A DNA stretch of 64,000 bases from Gaertneriomyces semiglobifer (taxonomy: Eukaryota; Chytridiomycota; Chytridiomycetes; Spizellomycetales; Spizellomycetaceae), in the NCBI GenBank assembly GCA_025558075.1, contig JAHLKF010000008.1, positions 558,001-622,000 on the forward strand, written 5' to 3'. The position numbers and the translations under genes are program-made. The notes beneath the pieces are model-generated. The model ran no database searches, had not been told where the DNA came from, and worked only from the letters and a program-made list of their open reading frames with translations. This document shows, piece by piece, positions 52,817-64,000 of this stretch; position 1 is the first letter of the stretch, and each line of letters opens with the position of its first letter.

Positions 52817-53554
52817 ATTTTCTTGTCCATGGTCCCTCCCAGTGAATGATTCCTTTACAGACCTTCTTTATGTAACAATTTCTTCGCAACAAACAGAAAG
52901 AAACAGAACACACGGACACTTGTCTATATCCTCTTTACTTTTCCAACACAAAAGGTTTCCTTGGTTGGCCCCCTAATTAAAAAAGGAGGGAGTGATCAAA
53001 CCACCATCAATGCTGGGTGATCAACACGGTTGTCCTGCAGGATTTTGTCCATGCCACGACAATGCTTTGCCAAAAAAATCCTCCACCAATTCCCAAAAGG
53101 AGTACGTAGTTGCGAAAGACGACTGTGGCAGTCGAATGTGCTCGAGACTCACTCGGCGTGGGACGTTGAATGGCTGCGTTGAATGTTGGCGCAATGCGTT
53201 CCAAAACAATCAAGCATACGGACAACCGAAAAGCATTGATTGTATTGCTCGGTGACATACTCATGGCGCTCGGCCGCCGCGTCATTGCTATCAAAGGAAA
53301 ACCTGGACGTATTGCGGCATCGCAACTGGTGGGTCCGGGGGTGCTATTCAACTGATTTCGGCATACCCTGGTGGCAGTTGTTCACATTGATGTCGGTTGG
53401 TATGGCTGCTACGAAATTGCGCCGTGGGAATACCGCGGTATGGTATAGACGCTTATTGATCGGCCAGAATGACCCAGACAGTTTATGCACAAATGCTAGT
53501 CATATATACACACACAATAACAGAGACAGCGTCCATCTACACCAGTGCAACCTA
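52817..53554. other. Convergent region after the hairpin
   Basis: No supported gene. A 61-codon ATG frame at 53170-53355 (plus) lacks a domain. The 3' end of the orphan transcript and that of the SPRY-IQ gene would lie here. Confidence 0.45.
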
Positions 53555-56500
53555 CTATGCTCGGACAATCTTCTGCCCATCTCGAGTATAGGCGATTTCT
53601 CTCCGTGGACATACAATTCCGCATGGCTTGTACATCTTGAGAATAAAGTGGCAGTTACGCAGCGACTTGCACACTGCAGTGAGAAAAACAGCTTCCCCGT
53701 ATGTGAATCGGAAGTGAATGTCTAAATAAGTCAAGATTAGTAATGCCCCAATTGTAGTGTGGCCCTGCCGAGCGACTGTTCAACATCTTGGACTTACGAG
53801 AGCGCACCCAGTAACCCTTCCAGAGGGCCTGCAACCTCGCAGCTGCACGATGTCTTGTCCGGACCTTTTCTGCCCGTACGCGTCGGTAGAGGTAGTTCCG
53901 CCAAGCGCCCTGAATGATGTAAGCGGCGCGGATCTGCAAAAGTTGCTTTCTGTGTCGGGCGACAGATTCGCCAAGAACTCGCAATCTGTGTCGCAAATCC
54001 GGCCGCAACAGTTGCCGTAAATGGTATCCGCGGTACACTCGCTGTATGGTGGTTGCTGCGTGATGTTTTTCCCGCAATCGTTTAACTTCTGACAGCTTCT
54101 GGTGCAGTGGTCGCCACCAACTGATAATCTTGTTGACGGCACGCTGTAGATCCTCAATGTTTGCATTGTATTTCGCCGCAATAGGGGAGTTCTTGAACAT
54201 ATGCCAATGCTTCCATTTGCGTTGAATGATAGACGCTGACCGATGTAGTTCCGGTATGGGTTGCTGGTAAATGCAACGCAGTAATGCGAGCCAAATGAAC
54301 TTTCTCCTACGCCAGTTGCGCTGTATTTTGGCGGCAGCCTCATTCTTGAGGACGCGGAGGCGCTGTAACTTTTTACGCGCATACAGCTGAATGACCATTG
54401 CCGCACGGTACTGCTCTTCTCTGATGCGCGCACGCATCTTGCGGCCACGGTAAGCACGCCATGCGCGCTGAATCTTTGTGCACGCCAACGACTTTCTGTA
54501 GACAGACGGTGGGAAATGTGAAAAGCTTTTCAGACCGTCTGCGGCCAGTGTCGCTCGCACGTAATTCTTCTCCAACGTAATCCGGAATTTCTCTTCGTCT
54601 TCCTGATTCAATTTTTCCTTGTCGCTGCTGGGGCCCTCCAGAATCGCCACAGTATCCAACGCTTTTGGCGGTCGGTGCCGGAGCACCTCATTACACGCCT
54701 GTGCTTGAATATTATACGTGAACGGATGATCTCCGAAATTCACCCGTATTTGTGGTCGTTCCGAATACGCAGATTCTTCCTCCACCACGCGAAGCGCAAA
54801 CGTCGGAATCAGTTCGTGGGAAAGAATGATTGCTCTCTGTTGCTTTTGCTGCTCTCGATCAAAAGCTGTCGCGCCCGTTCCAAATGCTGGTGAATGTGCT
54901 TTGCCATCTACCACAAGAGTGATCCGGCCATCGTACAAGTCGACAACGATACCCCAGGTGCGAAAGCCCATAAAAAACAACGGATCTTCCTTAATTGTGC
55001 AATAACTGTAAAACTAGGTCATTAGCAAAGTTTCCAAGCGGTGCACATCTGTATGGAATGTTCACTCACGAGTACGGCTTGCCATTCCAATACACTTCGC
55101 CCGAAGAAGAAAAACCGAAACTGTGCTCATCTTCGCCAGGATACTTTGTGTGTACACCAGGTTGAATGCCAGACGCGGTTGTAAATCCTGCCGTCAAAGT
55201 CAGAACAAACATTTTCAAAGCGAACAGGAGAACAGCACATACCAACTCTCCATGCTGTTTTGTGCGGGGTCGCAAATTCAAAGTAAAACTCGTGCTCCTT
55301 CTGCAACCTGTACCCCAGCTGCGCAACAATAGTCAAAGCCGTTCGTCCCTCAATCGTATTCGGGTCGTCATTGGGGCCTGGTGGAACTTCGTAACCCAGC
55401 GAAGTTAAGCGGCGTTTCAGAATACTGGCTGCGAACGCAGGATACGCCAATATCGTTGCGGTAAGACCGTGCGATGGATGAACAGCGTCGACGAGACGTG
55501 ATAGCAGCTGAACAAATGTCTTATCTTCATCAGATTGGTGCAGGAGAATCTGATCCTGCGTTTGCTTGACGATATCCTTTACTGTCGGGCGACCCATGAG
55601 CCGAGCTCGCCACAACCCCGCCGTGGCATAGATACAACCCCATTCTGGGCGAGGTGCCGCAGCGGTGGTCTCTTCCGCTCCTTCATTAATGGATGATTGC
55701 GACAAGTGCACCTCCAGTCGGTTGGGGTGCGTGATTACATCCGTACGTATGAGAGGAGATGCCAGAAATATCTGAATCCGCGCCGGTCAGTCAGCTCCCA
55801 CTTTGACTATAGCTTGGACAGCTTGCTATTACTTACTTGCCTCAGAAAATATGATGGAATGTCTTCCTCTAAGCAGAGATTTCCCAGGACTGCATCCCTG
55901 CAAAGTCGGGCAAGATTGGCCCTCTCAAACGCCTGGACTGACTCCAGTGTAGATTCGGCAATGAGATCCCCAAACCGTGATATTACCCCAGTCCTACCGC
56001 ATATGTGCGTCAGTATCGAGTGGTGAGAAAATCCGCTCATCGACCTGAACCACACACCCTGTTTGGAACAGAGTCCTCATATCTCTGCGGGCGGCCAGCC
56101 TTCTTCCGCTGATAAACTGTGCAAACTCATCGCGATGTTGTTGAAGCGCGGATGAAAGCTCTACCAGTGTGTCCACGATTAGTAGTAGTAGCTGAATGCA
56201 ACCACAAGTCACTCCATTCTACCTCTTTCATCCACCATACGCTTCATCAACCGCGCCCGCAGAATTTGCTTTCTGGCGCTAAAGTTTATGATAGAAACAA
56301 CCGCTTCCATCGCTAATAGAGCTATTTCGTCATCTCGTTTCGAAGTTTGAGTCAGGCGTGTCAGTTCGTCTAGGTCGACCTGTCCTTTTAGCTTGGCTTC
56401 CTTCCGACTGTTGACAGTAATACCCTGAAGTTGACTGCATATCTGACGCAACGTTGAGGCAGGCTCTTAAGGTATTTCGAGTGCAACGCATCACACTTAC

Positions 56501-56664
56501 TTCTTTCACAGTTTGCAAGTCTCGAGCGATTTGCGTTGTTCCCACAGCCTTAAGTTTCGGCTGTTGTCTGCATCACACTCGTTCAACAAATACCAGACGT
56601 ATTGCTGCCAGTACATGCCGTACCTTGCCGTTCTTCTACTCCCAGAGAGTTCCTCTACGGACAT
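53555..56664 (-). CDS. SPRY domain and multi-IQ protein
   Basis: A large multi-exon gene from the ATG at 56662-56664 to the TAG at 53555-53557. The N-terminal 450 or so residues are helical and unrecognised. A SPRY domain follows (about 55330-54880), with HEFYFEFATPHKTAWRVG, the DEHSFGFSSSGEVYWNGKPY block and WGIVVDLYDGRITLVVDG. After it come five or more IQ motifs, e.g. CTKIQRAWRAYRGRKMR, AAKIQRNWRRRKF, ATTIQRVYRGYHLRQL, AYIIQGAWRNYLYRR and AARLQALWKGYW. IQ motifs bind calmodulin or related light chains. The last intron (about 53795-53719) leads to a Cys-containing tail. Calmodulin-binding IQ/SPRY proteins in flagellated fungi may be axonemal, but that is inference. Confidence 0.8.
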
Positions 56665-57011
56665 CCTGGCGATGGGCCTTGTTTCAACTTTTTTGATTTT
56701 CGCTTCGGCTGAACTTTGGCAGCGCGTTATAAAGTTATCTCATCTCCGCTTCGCTGACTCATCCAAAGTAGCGCGCGAGAAGGTTTGGACTTCCCTCCAA
56801 ACCAAGTTCGAGACGTATGCGAGGAGGAAGCTATGGAGCTGGAGTTGGAGAGGTTCTTACTACAGAGCACTTACAGAGTTGTCACCACCGGTTTGGTATG
56901 CTGAATAACAACACTTGTCGACCGTGACATGTATATCCTAAGCTCAAAAGCTTGACAATGTCACCGTGATCAATGGAGAATTTAGATCTCTCGATCAATG
57001 TTTACGATGAA
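56665..57011. other. Region upstream of the SPRY-IQ gene
   Basis: The plus-strand frame at 56513-56908 is a shadow of the SPRY-IQ 5' region and lacks domains. No independent gene is supported. Confidence 0.4.
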
Positions 57012-57484
57012 TTATTCCAAGTTCTCTTCTGCAGCATTCCGTATGGTTTCTTTCGGAGATTGTTTTGATATAAGAAGCACATCAACGATCCTGCCAGTGT
57101 CAAATGAAGTACATGCATCCGTCAAGGTGGCACCAAGTGTCGCTAGCCCCTGGCCTTGTTGAAAGCGGAGGGCCGTGCATACCCTCAACTGTCTCTCATA
57201 GCAATGATAGGCGAAACTTCGTTGCAGTGGTGGTAGAACCGCCGTGTTTGGGGACAAATAGGTATCATTGTATTGGACACCCACAGAGGGTACTGTAGGG
57301 GCCGCACAATCAGCACGGCTGACTGCTTAAACACCTCTCGAACCGGGGTTGGTACAAGGTCGTCAGCAATGGGGATGCTCCAGAGTGTGAACACTATCGG
57401 GAAGCGAGCAACTTTATTAGCGAGACGCGTGAGTGTCAACTGGCGACACGCCCTATTTTGAAAGTTCTGAGAGTCTACTTCCAT
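57012..57484 (-). CDS. Unrecognised ~135-residue protein
   Basis: Two exons; a 5' exon from the ATG at 57482-57484 joins the 3' exon (to 57012) in phase through a GTGGGT...GAAG intron around 57290-57220. The sequence has alternating hydrophobic segments (VARFPIVFTLWSIPI, SAVLIVRPLQYPLFAY) that look like beta strands, and a helical acidic tail. No family recognised. Its start codon is only 49 bases from that of the Fuzzy-like gene on the other strand, so the two almost certainly share a promoter. Confidence 0.6.
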
Positions 57485-57533
57485 ACTGCCTCCTCCATCA
57501 TCACTTCTCGGATTTACATAAAAGAGTAACAAT
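57485..57533. promoter_or_regulatory. 49-bp bidirectional promoter region
   Basis: The entire gap between the start codons of two divergent genes. Transcription may start within or even across the neighbouring coding sequence. Confidence 0.5.
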
Positions 57534-59165
57534 ATGTCGTTACGGAACTTCTTTGTCCTTCATCGAACTGGCAAGATTTATTTTGCTAAAAACTGTAAGT
57601 AACGTTAAAGCTCATGGCTGGCTTGATATCCACGCTGAACGGGTTTCCATAGTTCACGGAGAACCACTTGACCAGGGGTGCGTGCTCTCAAGTTCCTCAT
57701 CATTCGTTGCCAAACCTTGGCAAGCTAACAGTGGTCCAGATTGGTAGTAGGATTCTCTTCGTCTATATCGAACTTTTCCCGGACTTTGCTTGGTGAAGAG
57801 ATTCGCGAAGTGGTGTCTGTAAAAGGCCGAATCTTGTACCGCGAGTTTGGAGATGTACGCCCAAAAGTGTTGATTCTTCACCTCTGTGCTGTTGAAGTTG
57901 ACGCTTGTGCAGTTTGTGTTCGTCGCGCATAGTGACCTCCAAGCAGGAAGTGCTTTGATTCAAGGAATCCTTAAAGATGTGGGCTCCATGTGCGAGGTAT
58001 GCAGGCAACAACAAAATCACAACTTTTATTACTGTAATAGCTCACTTATTGTAGGCTTAACGGTCTTTTGATCTAGTTTCTATTCGGATCGCCGGACCAT
58101 TGGGATGAGGACTTTTTCGACCTGAAGGGGGCTCAGGACATTATCGCCTCGTATTTTGGCAAACTAACACAAGACCCGGGAGCAGTAGTCCATGGAGTCA
58201 ATCAAGTAGGCCATGAGAAACGATGGGATGGAGCCAATGTTGAAATGCTCACGCTTGAATGCAGATCTTTTTGGAGCTGGACATATGTGAACGCTTAGAT
58301 AAACTACTAGCGTTTTTCGAGAGTCAAGAAGGAGTTTGTGGAAATGGGACCATGTTAATACTTGGCAGCTCTGTGCTTTACTCGCGACTAGGATTGCACG
58401 AGACGCGAATGGTAAGCTACGCCCGGCATGATCGACCATGTCTTGCAGACCGTTAATGTTCCATTCAGGTGTTGCAGTATCACAAGGCCAGAGGGCTTGG
58501 ATACAACAGCGTGCGATTTACCCCCGTGTACTGTCACGGGGCGTGGCAGAACTTGTATTTGATCCGCTTGCAGAGTTATGTCCTTGCAGTTATGGCCTAC
58601 ATCGACAGACCCTTCCGCGCGCTGCAGAGCAAGGTGGAAGAATTCCGAATTTCATTCATACAATCCCGGTTGGAGATACCATCAGAGGAACCCCCCGTTT
58701 TACTCCGTCTTTTTGCAAAACGAGAAACTCTCGCGATGTTATACCATAATATTAAGAGCGGATGCACCATCTTTCCGCAGTTGCGACCCGGCCCTGACGT
58801 CCAGCAGAAGGAGATTCTGACTTCATTTTGGGGCTTTTTTTCAGAAGCTAGGTAAAGTACAGAAGCAAATCCCTTCTCAATAACTGGTCGCGATGATTAA
58901 TATTTTGGCCTACAGTGCGAGCCTTCGTGTACCGGGTGTCACAGAGTTTTCCACCACGCGAGACCAGTATCGCTTCTACGCTAGGTCAGTAGCTGCGTAG
59001 AGTATTTGCCCTGCGAGCTAGTTGTCGTTAACTCTCTACCTCAGATCCGAAGGCGTTCACAAGCTATATATCCTCATGGCTGCTGACTCTGTATCATCAG
59101 AGGTGGTCCCATCCATTGCCTCGGATGTCCTACGTAACATTCGCACGTTCACACCGGAGAGATAG
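57534..59165 (+). CDS. Longin-domain protein, probable Fuzzy/CPLANE-type
   Basis: ATG at 57534 and TAG at 59163-59165, with many short exons. The start MSLRNFFVLHRTGKIYFAKN is a typical first longin strand pair. The second exon set gives FVFVAHSDLQAGSALIQGIL and LFGSPDHWDEDFFDLKGAQD, a longin helix and following region. Later exons contain TPVYCHGAWQNLYLIRLQSY, and the last a third module ending YRFYARSEGVHKLYILMAAD. Three successive longin-like modules fit the Fuzzy/Inturned/HPS1/CCZ1 group. Fuzzy is part of the CPLANE complex that recruits IFT-A parts to basal bodies. The splice pattern between about 57594 and 57910 is uncertain; HPS or CCZ1 relatives are the alternatives. Confidence 0.65.
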
Positions 59166-59417
59166 AGTTCTGCCATATAGGTGTTTTCGTTATAATTATG
59201 ATTTCTTATTGATCTACCTCCATTCCAGTAATGCTTTCTATCGTTTTTGGTGCGGTCGGTGCCTGAGACGCGGGTGCAGATTTCTCCGCCACTTTGCATA
59301 CAGTTGTCATCTTGATGGCAGGTAATGCATTATAGTCACCATCCCAGTGGCGGAGCGCTGTCACGTTTTTCGCATCGGTCAACAAAGGGATTTCTGCAGA
59401 GATTTCTAGTAAGTGTT

Positions 59418-59831
59418 CTATTCATAACGGGAGCGAATAGTCAGCAGTAACATACCCATTCCATCTCTGTACTCGTCCATATCCTTCTGTTTCAATAAAA
59501 GAAGCAGATCCAGTCTGGCTGGTTTCGGTTGGTTTTTTCTCCACTTTGACTGAACCTGCTGAATTTCATCGTCGTTTCGCTGTATGTATTGTTGTATGAT
59601 TTCATGCACAACCTCATTCGTTGCGGCGGGAGTATCTTCCGGTAATGCATATTTGAACCAAAGCACTCGTTCTGCAATCCTTGTTTTTTTGTTCTCGCTG
59701 GCCGACTTTTGTTTTCCAAGTTTCTCCTCGCGATTAATCGCTCTTCGCATCTGTACTGCCTTTCGGGAGTATGGATGTGCCTTATCGACAGCCTTGATTT
59801 TTGAAAGCTTGAGCTTCTTATTGTTCGGCAT
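59418..59831 (-). CDS. TMA16: Translation machinery-associated protein TMA16
   Basis: Single-exon frame of 137 residues from the ATG at 59829-59831. The N terminus MPNNKKLKLSKIKAV...HPYSRKAVQMRRAI is diagnostic of TMA16, and the rest is helical and charged, with LDLLLLLKQKDMDEYRDG. TMA16 associates with pre-60S ribosomal particles late in nuclear assembly. The length is normal for a short fungal member. It is divergent from the ING-type gene. Confidence 0.92.
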   Translation of the reverse strand: MPNNKKLKLSKIKAVDKAHPYSRKAVQMRRAINREEKLGKQKSASENKKTRIAERVLWFKYALPEDTPAATNEVVHEIIQQYIQRNDDEIQQVQSKWRKNQPKPARLDLLLLLKQKDMDEYRDGMGMLLLTIRSRYE

Positions 59832-60164
59832 GCTGCTAGAACGTCTCTGCAATTACGCCGTAATGTGAACTCTGTCTGTCCTATTGTCTTCCAAAATCTT
59901 AAAGAATGTCCCAAAAACAATTCAGGACTGGCGACTTTCCAAACCGCTTACGTCAGCGCGCCTTTTGACACCTCCGACTCTGCGCCTCAACACGACTTTG
60001 GAGGAGATTGCATTTTCTCGTACGAAAGCCGACATTGGTGTAGGTATTTACAGAGCGTTGCGAACCAGGCAGCAGGAATTTAGGTAGTTGGAGAGGGACT
60101 TTTCTCAACTGGCACGACTGGGAAAACTCGAATTTGGCGTCCGTTAAGCTTGCACTCTGCAACC
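59832..60164. promoter_or_regulatory. Divergent promoter region of TMA16 and the ING-type gene
   Basis: 333 bases between start codons. A 67-codon plus-strand frame (59884-60087) occupies part of it. It begins at a TTG and shows no domain, so I regard it as unlikely to be a gene. Confidence 0.45.
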
Positions 60165-61209
60165 ATGTCGCTGGAACCGAATGCAGCCGACGACTTCTTG
60201 GATGAATACCTCGAATCGATATCCAATTTACCATCGGAAATATCCTTCAACATGTCTGTCCTGCGGGACCTTGACACTCAACTACAGAACATCGTAGAAT
60301 CGATGCGTCACAATGCACGATCCTATGCCGCCATAATGAAGGAGCGGAGAACAGCGGCGGGAACGCCCGTAGTAGTCGGAACTGATATGGCTGCCCGCGG
60401 AGCACTGATTGGTTATCGTCGGGATTATAAAGCTGCGATGGAAGCAGCAACTCGAAAGGTGGAAGAGAGCAAGCGGATCGCAGAACAGGTTGGTGTCGGT
60501 TCTTGAACGCAATGCCCTTGCGCAAAGAGCACGGATCTCATCGTTCAATGCAGTTTAGCACGCACATTAGTCGCTTGGATAAGGCGCTGGAGAAGTGGGA
60601 CGAGGGTGACCCTGGTCAACGCCGGCGGCGAAAGACATCGGCAAGCGTGGCGAGTGTCTACGACAGCACACCGGCTCGTCGCAGAACACGACAGAGAAGT
60701 GACGAGCACAGCAGTGGTGGGTTAAACAAGAAAAAGAACTCTGAAGACGAGGCATTATATTGTTACTGCCGCCAAGTTTCTTGGGGAGACATGGTTGGAT
60801 GCGACAACGAGAACGTACGTATGCACACTCTTACCCTCTTTGCCGCGATGATTTCTAATGCTCTTGTCCATAGTGTCCAATTGAGTGGTTCCATTACGCT
60901 TGCGTCGGATTGGTGAATCCGCCGAAGGGGAAATGGTATTGCCCTCAGTGCACGGCAGCCGGGTTTGGTCGAACCTCTCCGGCATCGTCGGGTCTCGGGC
61001 ATCGCCGCCGAGGGTCGTCACATTCCTTAGATAGTATATTTGAGGACGATGACGAGGACTTGAAGCCTGATCTCGATGATGAGGCTAGTATTGGAAGCAT
61101 GGACGCTGATAACGCATCAGAAGAAGAGGAAGAGCCGCTGAGTAATCGGAACAGCGCAGCGCCTCGTAGAAAGAAGAGAAAAATTAAAGAGGAGGGGTTT
61201 GACACATGA
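60165..61209 (+). CDS. ING-family PHD-finger protein
   Basis: Three exons (60165-60488, 60554-60814, 60874-61209) give 306 residues. The N-terminal ING domain ([29 protein letters not shown]) forms a coiled-coil dimer in this family. A basic linker leads to a PHD finger with full C4HC3 ligands: [26 protein letters not shown] and WYCPQC. The conserved Trp-containing pocket ([13 protein letters not shown]) is expected to read histone H3 trimethylated at Lys4. The family serves NuA4-type acetyltransferases (Yng2) or deacetylase complexes; which one is undecided. Unusually, an acidic Asp/Glu-rich tail with a basic end ([10 protein letters not shown]) follows the PHD. Confidence 0.93.
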
Positions 61210-61369
61210 GCGGACTCGTCTCCACTGCCATTAATAGTTCTATAGTCAAAATGTATCTATGTAGTTCGGACAGTCTCCGAGTAGTAGCAACTCATGAAAA
61301 GGCAATAGCATAACATCATAACATCGCCCGTTGTCGCTGTATGCTTCCGCACTGTATTTGCCCTGGCAT
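61210..61369. other. Convergent 3' region
   Basis: 160 bases between the ING and ARMC2 stop codons; no gene is seen. Confidence 0.5.
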
Positions 61370-64000
61370 TCATGGTATCTTAACCCATTCGCTTATTAGA
61401 GACATATGCTCTATCAGTCGACCGCAGACCTCTTCAAGATTGGCGAGTTCCTCGTTCTGATCCGCAGAGGATGTGATTGCTGTTCACATTACTATAAGCA
61501 CACGACAGTGAGGCACAACGTAGGCATAATGAAATTACCTATGGATACTTCCAGTAAGTTTTGCAGGCGTCGGAGATGTTCCGATGGCAGAATGTCAGAG
61601 GACTCCGCGATGCTAGTTTTTATGAGTTATGAGTCAATGAGACTTGCTCACCACCAGCTCGTATGAGTTTCGCCTTACCAGAAGTTATACAAGACTTTCC
61701 CAGCAATTGTGCTTAGCGGCCAATCGTTCCGCTCAATGCCCGTTTCAAAAATATCCACCAAACTGGGCAGCTGGTCAGCAAGAAACCATTGGCAGATCCA
61801 GATTCTTTCGAGCACTTACTATTCAAACCCATTGTTCTCTGAAACAACGCGCTTATGCTGCAGTCGTTCATGGGTAGGAGCAGATAATAAATTTATCATA
61901 GCACCGCACGCAGGATATAGAACATCCGCATTGGTGTGGTTGAGTAGCACGGTGAGAATCTCGGTGACTAGAACGACGTGTCATGCACGCCATGACCGCT
62001 GACTATGCCAACCAATAACATACCGCGCTGCGCGAGGAGAACCTCACGGGCATTTGCCTGCCGCGAAAGGTTTCCGATGACTCTGCATGCTTCCGCAATC
62101 ATCTCGACGTTGTCGCTCAGCAGGAGAGGTACCAGAACTAGTAGAACCAGGACGCCTCAACTTTGCGTGATTTCCACCACATGTCATCAACGCAGTGCAC
62201 TTACGTCGGCAGATATCTGTGCTGCGTTTCAAAAGCACATTGTCGGGAGTATTGTAGAACGTAAAGTTTGCGAAGGCCCGTATGACATTGAGCACCATTT
62301 CATCATGTTCATGATAGGACCTGCCATCTACAAAACAGGGTTAGATCATGGGGTAAGAATATTCTCAGCAATCATACCAAGCAAGTCCGGAAGAGCTTGA
62401 AATTCGAGCATCCGCACCATTGAATATCCACACTCTGCATCCACCGCCAAGTTGCCATGAAGTCGTATGAGCTGGGCACAGGATATTAGGTACTTGCATA
62501 CCCAGAGGGTGACGCCGTAACAAACCTTGATCAAAACTTCCTCACTCTCACTTCCGTTACTCTTCATTTCCTGTGTATTCTCATCGTCACTTTCGGTGGA
62601 TTCTAGCTCCACGCTCAAATACATATCCAGCAGTGCCACCAAATCTGGAACATGGTCTCGCAAACGATAATGCGTCGACGATAATGTGCTGGTGAGATTT
62701 CCGAGCACAAAACATAAGCGATTTAACAACGGCTGAAAATTGTGCTAACAAACATCAGCTGTCGGGTCTGCTTTATAGCCCAATCTTTACCAACCTTCTC
62801 TGTTTGGAATCTCAAGACCAATTGAATGAGAGCATCCGTATTTTCAGAACGACGACAAATTTCCAAGCATCTGTCGTGCAGGGACAACTTGCTGCCAGTG
62901 GATGTTAGACGTGAGGTCGAGGCCGCCTTACCGCCATGCCACACTTACCTCAAGATCCTCGCCAGATTCAGCATCAATTCGCCTGAGTCGGTCACACCGG
63001 TATCCGGTTGAATAATCTTCATGAAGACGTCAATGACAAGGATCCCTGTGTTGTCATCAATTGGCTCCAGTGACTCCAACTGGTGCTTCCGACATGAAAA
63101 TAGGTTGCGGAGCGTTGCTGTGATCTACCTTCTTTGTTAACTATGTAATCGACAGGCATAGAATCAGCTGGTCCACAGCGACCTACCTGTGTGAGTATTT
63201 GTACTGCTTGCATGAAGTCGTCGTCTGAAAGTGATGGAACCTGTGTGTCCTGACGGATGAAGCACTTCAGTAAATGGTGTATCAAAGAAATCATCGAACC
63301 CCCGTCACTCACACAGATCATATTAGCGGCCTTCGCAAGCAGCCTGATCGACCCTATTCGAACCATCTCCACAACATTTTGACTATCGTCAGAAATATTC
63401 TTCAGGGCCCCGAATGCGTAAATAACATTTGCGCAGGGAGAACCATAGAATTTTGATGGGCTACGAGAGATTTCAGCATATGTGAGAGCGAAGGTGAGCA
63501 GGCTGTCTGGCGCCAGACATCTGAAGTTAGTTTCAAGAAGCGAGCTCATAACCGTAAACCGACTACCTATGCATTGATATATGCGAAAGCTGGAGTCGTA
63601 GCTTTTGTTCTTGCTGAGCTTGAAGAGCAACTTGCAGGCATTTTGTAAAACTCGTTCGTTTCGCGTCAACTTTGGTGAGAACACCAAGGTTAACATGTTG
63701 ATGTAAACCACTACACACTTTTCCAGCATTCATACCATTAGGACCAGCGCGCAACCAGCAATAGCTACGTGTGGCTCGCCGGTACTATCCATCCATTTCA
63801 GTATTCTTTGCAAAGTACGCCCGCGTCGCCGGCGTTGATGCACTTTATCACTTCCAGACCGTAGCCACTCCATGTTGACCATGGCCTCCCGGAAACCCAG
63901 CACGTACGTCTCCAGGTCATCTATTGTGGAGGAAGTCAATCGTTCCAGGCATTGCTCTGCTGTTGTCCAGCGTTGATCGTGCTGTGGATCACGACCAAAT
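61370..64000 (-). CDS. ARMC2: ARMC2-like armadillo protein (3' part, runs off right edge)
   Basis: Many exons on the minus strand, from beyond the right edge to the TGA at 61370-61372. Successive armadillo-like segments are visible: NACKLLFKLSKN, VIYAFGALKNISDDSQNVVE, CFVLGNLTSTLSS, VLNVIRAFANFTFYNTPDN and STIAGKVLYNFW. The order and wording follow ARMC2, including the SEEVLIKVC block after a long acidic insert. ARMC2 is an intraflagellar-transport adaptor that carries radial spokes into the flagellum in Chlamydomonas and is needed for sperm flagella in mammals. Its presence is the strongest sign that this organism makes motile flagellated cells. The N-terminal end lies outside the window. 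Confidence 0.85.

Noticed and set aside
56513..56908. 131-codon plus-strand frame with a hydrophobic stretch
   Set aside because: It overlaps the first exons of the SPRY-IQ gene on the other strand and has no splice or domain support.
59884..60087. 67-codon plus-strand frame between TMA16 and the ING gene
   Set aside because: Begins at TTG; the only nearby ATG is in another frame and stops after 20 codons. It stays possible only if spliced from an unseen exon.

Overview
The window looks like nuclear DNA from a flagellated early-diverging fungus, most likely a chytrid-grade organism. Genes are closely packed on both strands and carry many short introns, mostly about 45-75 bases with GT...AG ends. 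Fungal-type proteins (the ERMES subunit MMM1, an OCA1-like phosphatase, a HAL4/SAT4-type kinase, an SFP1-like zinc-finger factor) sit together with proteins expected only where a flagellum is built (an ARMC2 homologue, a probable Fuzzy-like longin protein, an IQ/SPRY protein). No virus, CRISPR array, rRNA or convincing tRNA was seen. The species is inferred from gene content only.

Layout. 1-11.4 kb: OCA1-like phosphatase (partial), BAR-PH-ArfGAP protein, TIM8 with two micro-exons, a large four-RRM protein with an acidic repeat tail, and a HAL4-type kinase. 11.4-17.5 kb: a gene-poor accessory stretch with tandem duplications, an inverted pair of small related ORFs, telomere-like motifs and a 14-base palindrome. 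17.5-25.7 kb: F-box protein, PRI2 (primase large subunit), SFP1-like factor, a repeat or pseudogene-like GC-rich gap, then TFIIS. 25.7-32.4 kb: an unrecognised two-exon gene with possible upstream signal and membrane segments, a stomatin-like protein, a three-RRM protein and RRP4. 32.6-45.8 kb: HEI10, MMM1, a mitochondrial-type PPR protein, a 221-aa unknown protein, MAEA/FYV10, a fused amidohydrolase-like/RIB3 gene, and ribosomal protein eL39. 46.5-52.8 kb: an unknown basic protein, a secreted proteinase-K-type subtilase, then an orphan gene whose probable leader intron is filled by a tandem repeat and whose stop codon is followed by a 34-bp hairpin. 53.5-64 kb: SPRY-IQ protein, a small orphan, a Fuzzy-like protein, TMA16, an ING-type PHD protein and ARMC2 (running off the window).

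Most genes are housekeeping: mitochondrial import and lipid transfer (TIM8, MMM1, PPR), transcription and RNA decay (TFIIS, RRP4), chromatin (ING), replication (PRI2), meiosis (HEI10), ubiquitin (MAEA) and translation (eL39, TMA16). The points most worth following up are the in-frame joining of an amidohydrolase-like domain without its HxH motif to DHBP synthase (RIB3), the orphan repeat-intron/hairpin unit at 51.2-52.8 kb, and the repeat-rich block at 13-17 kb. Exon joins were worked out by hand from splice motifs and reading phase. Where I give a total length, the joined exons sum to a multiple of three.
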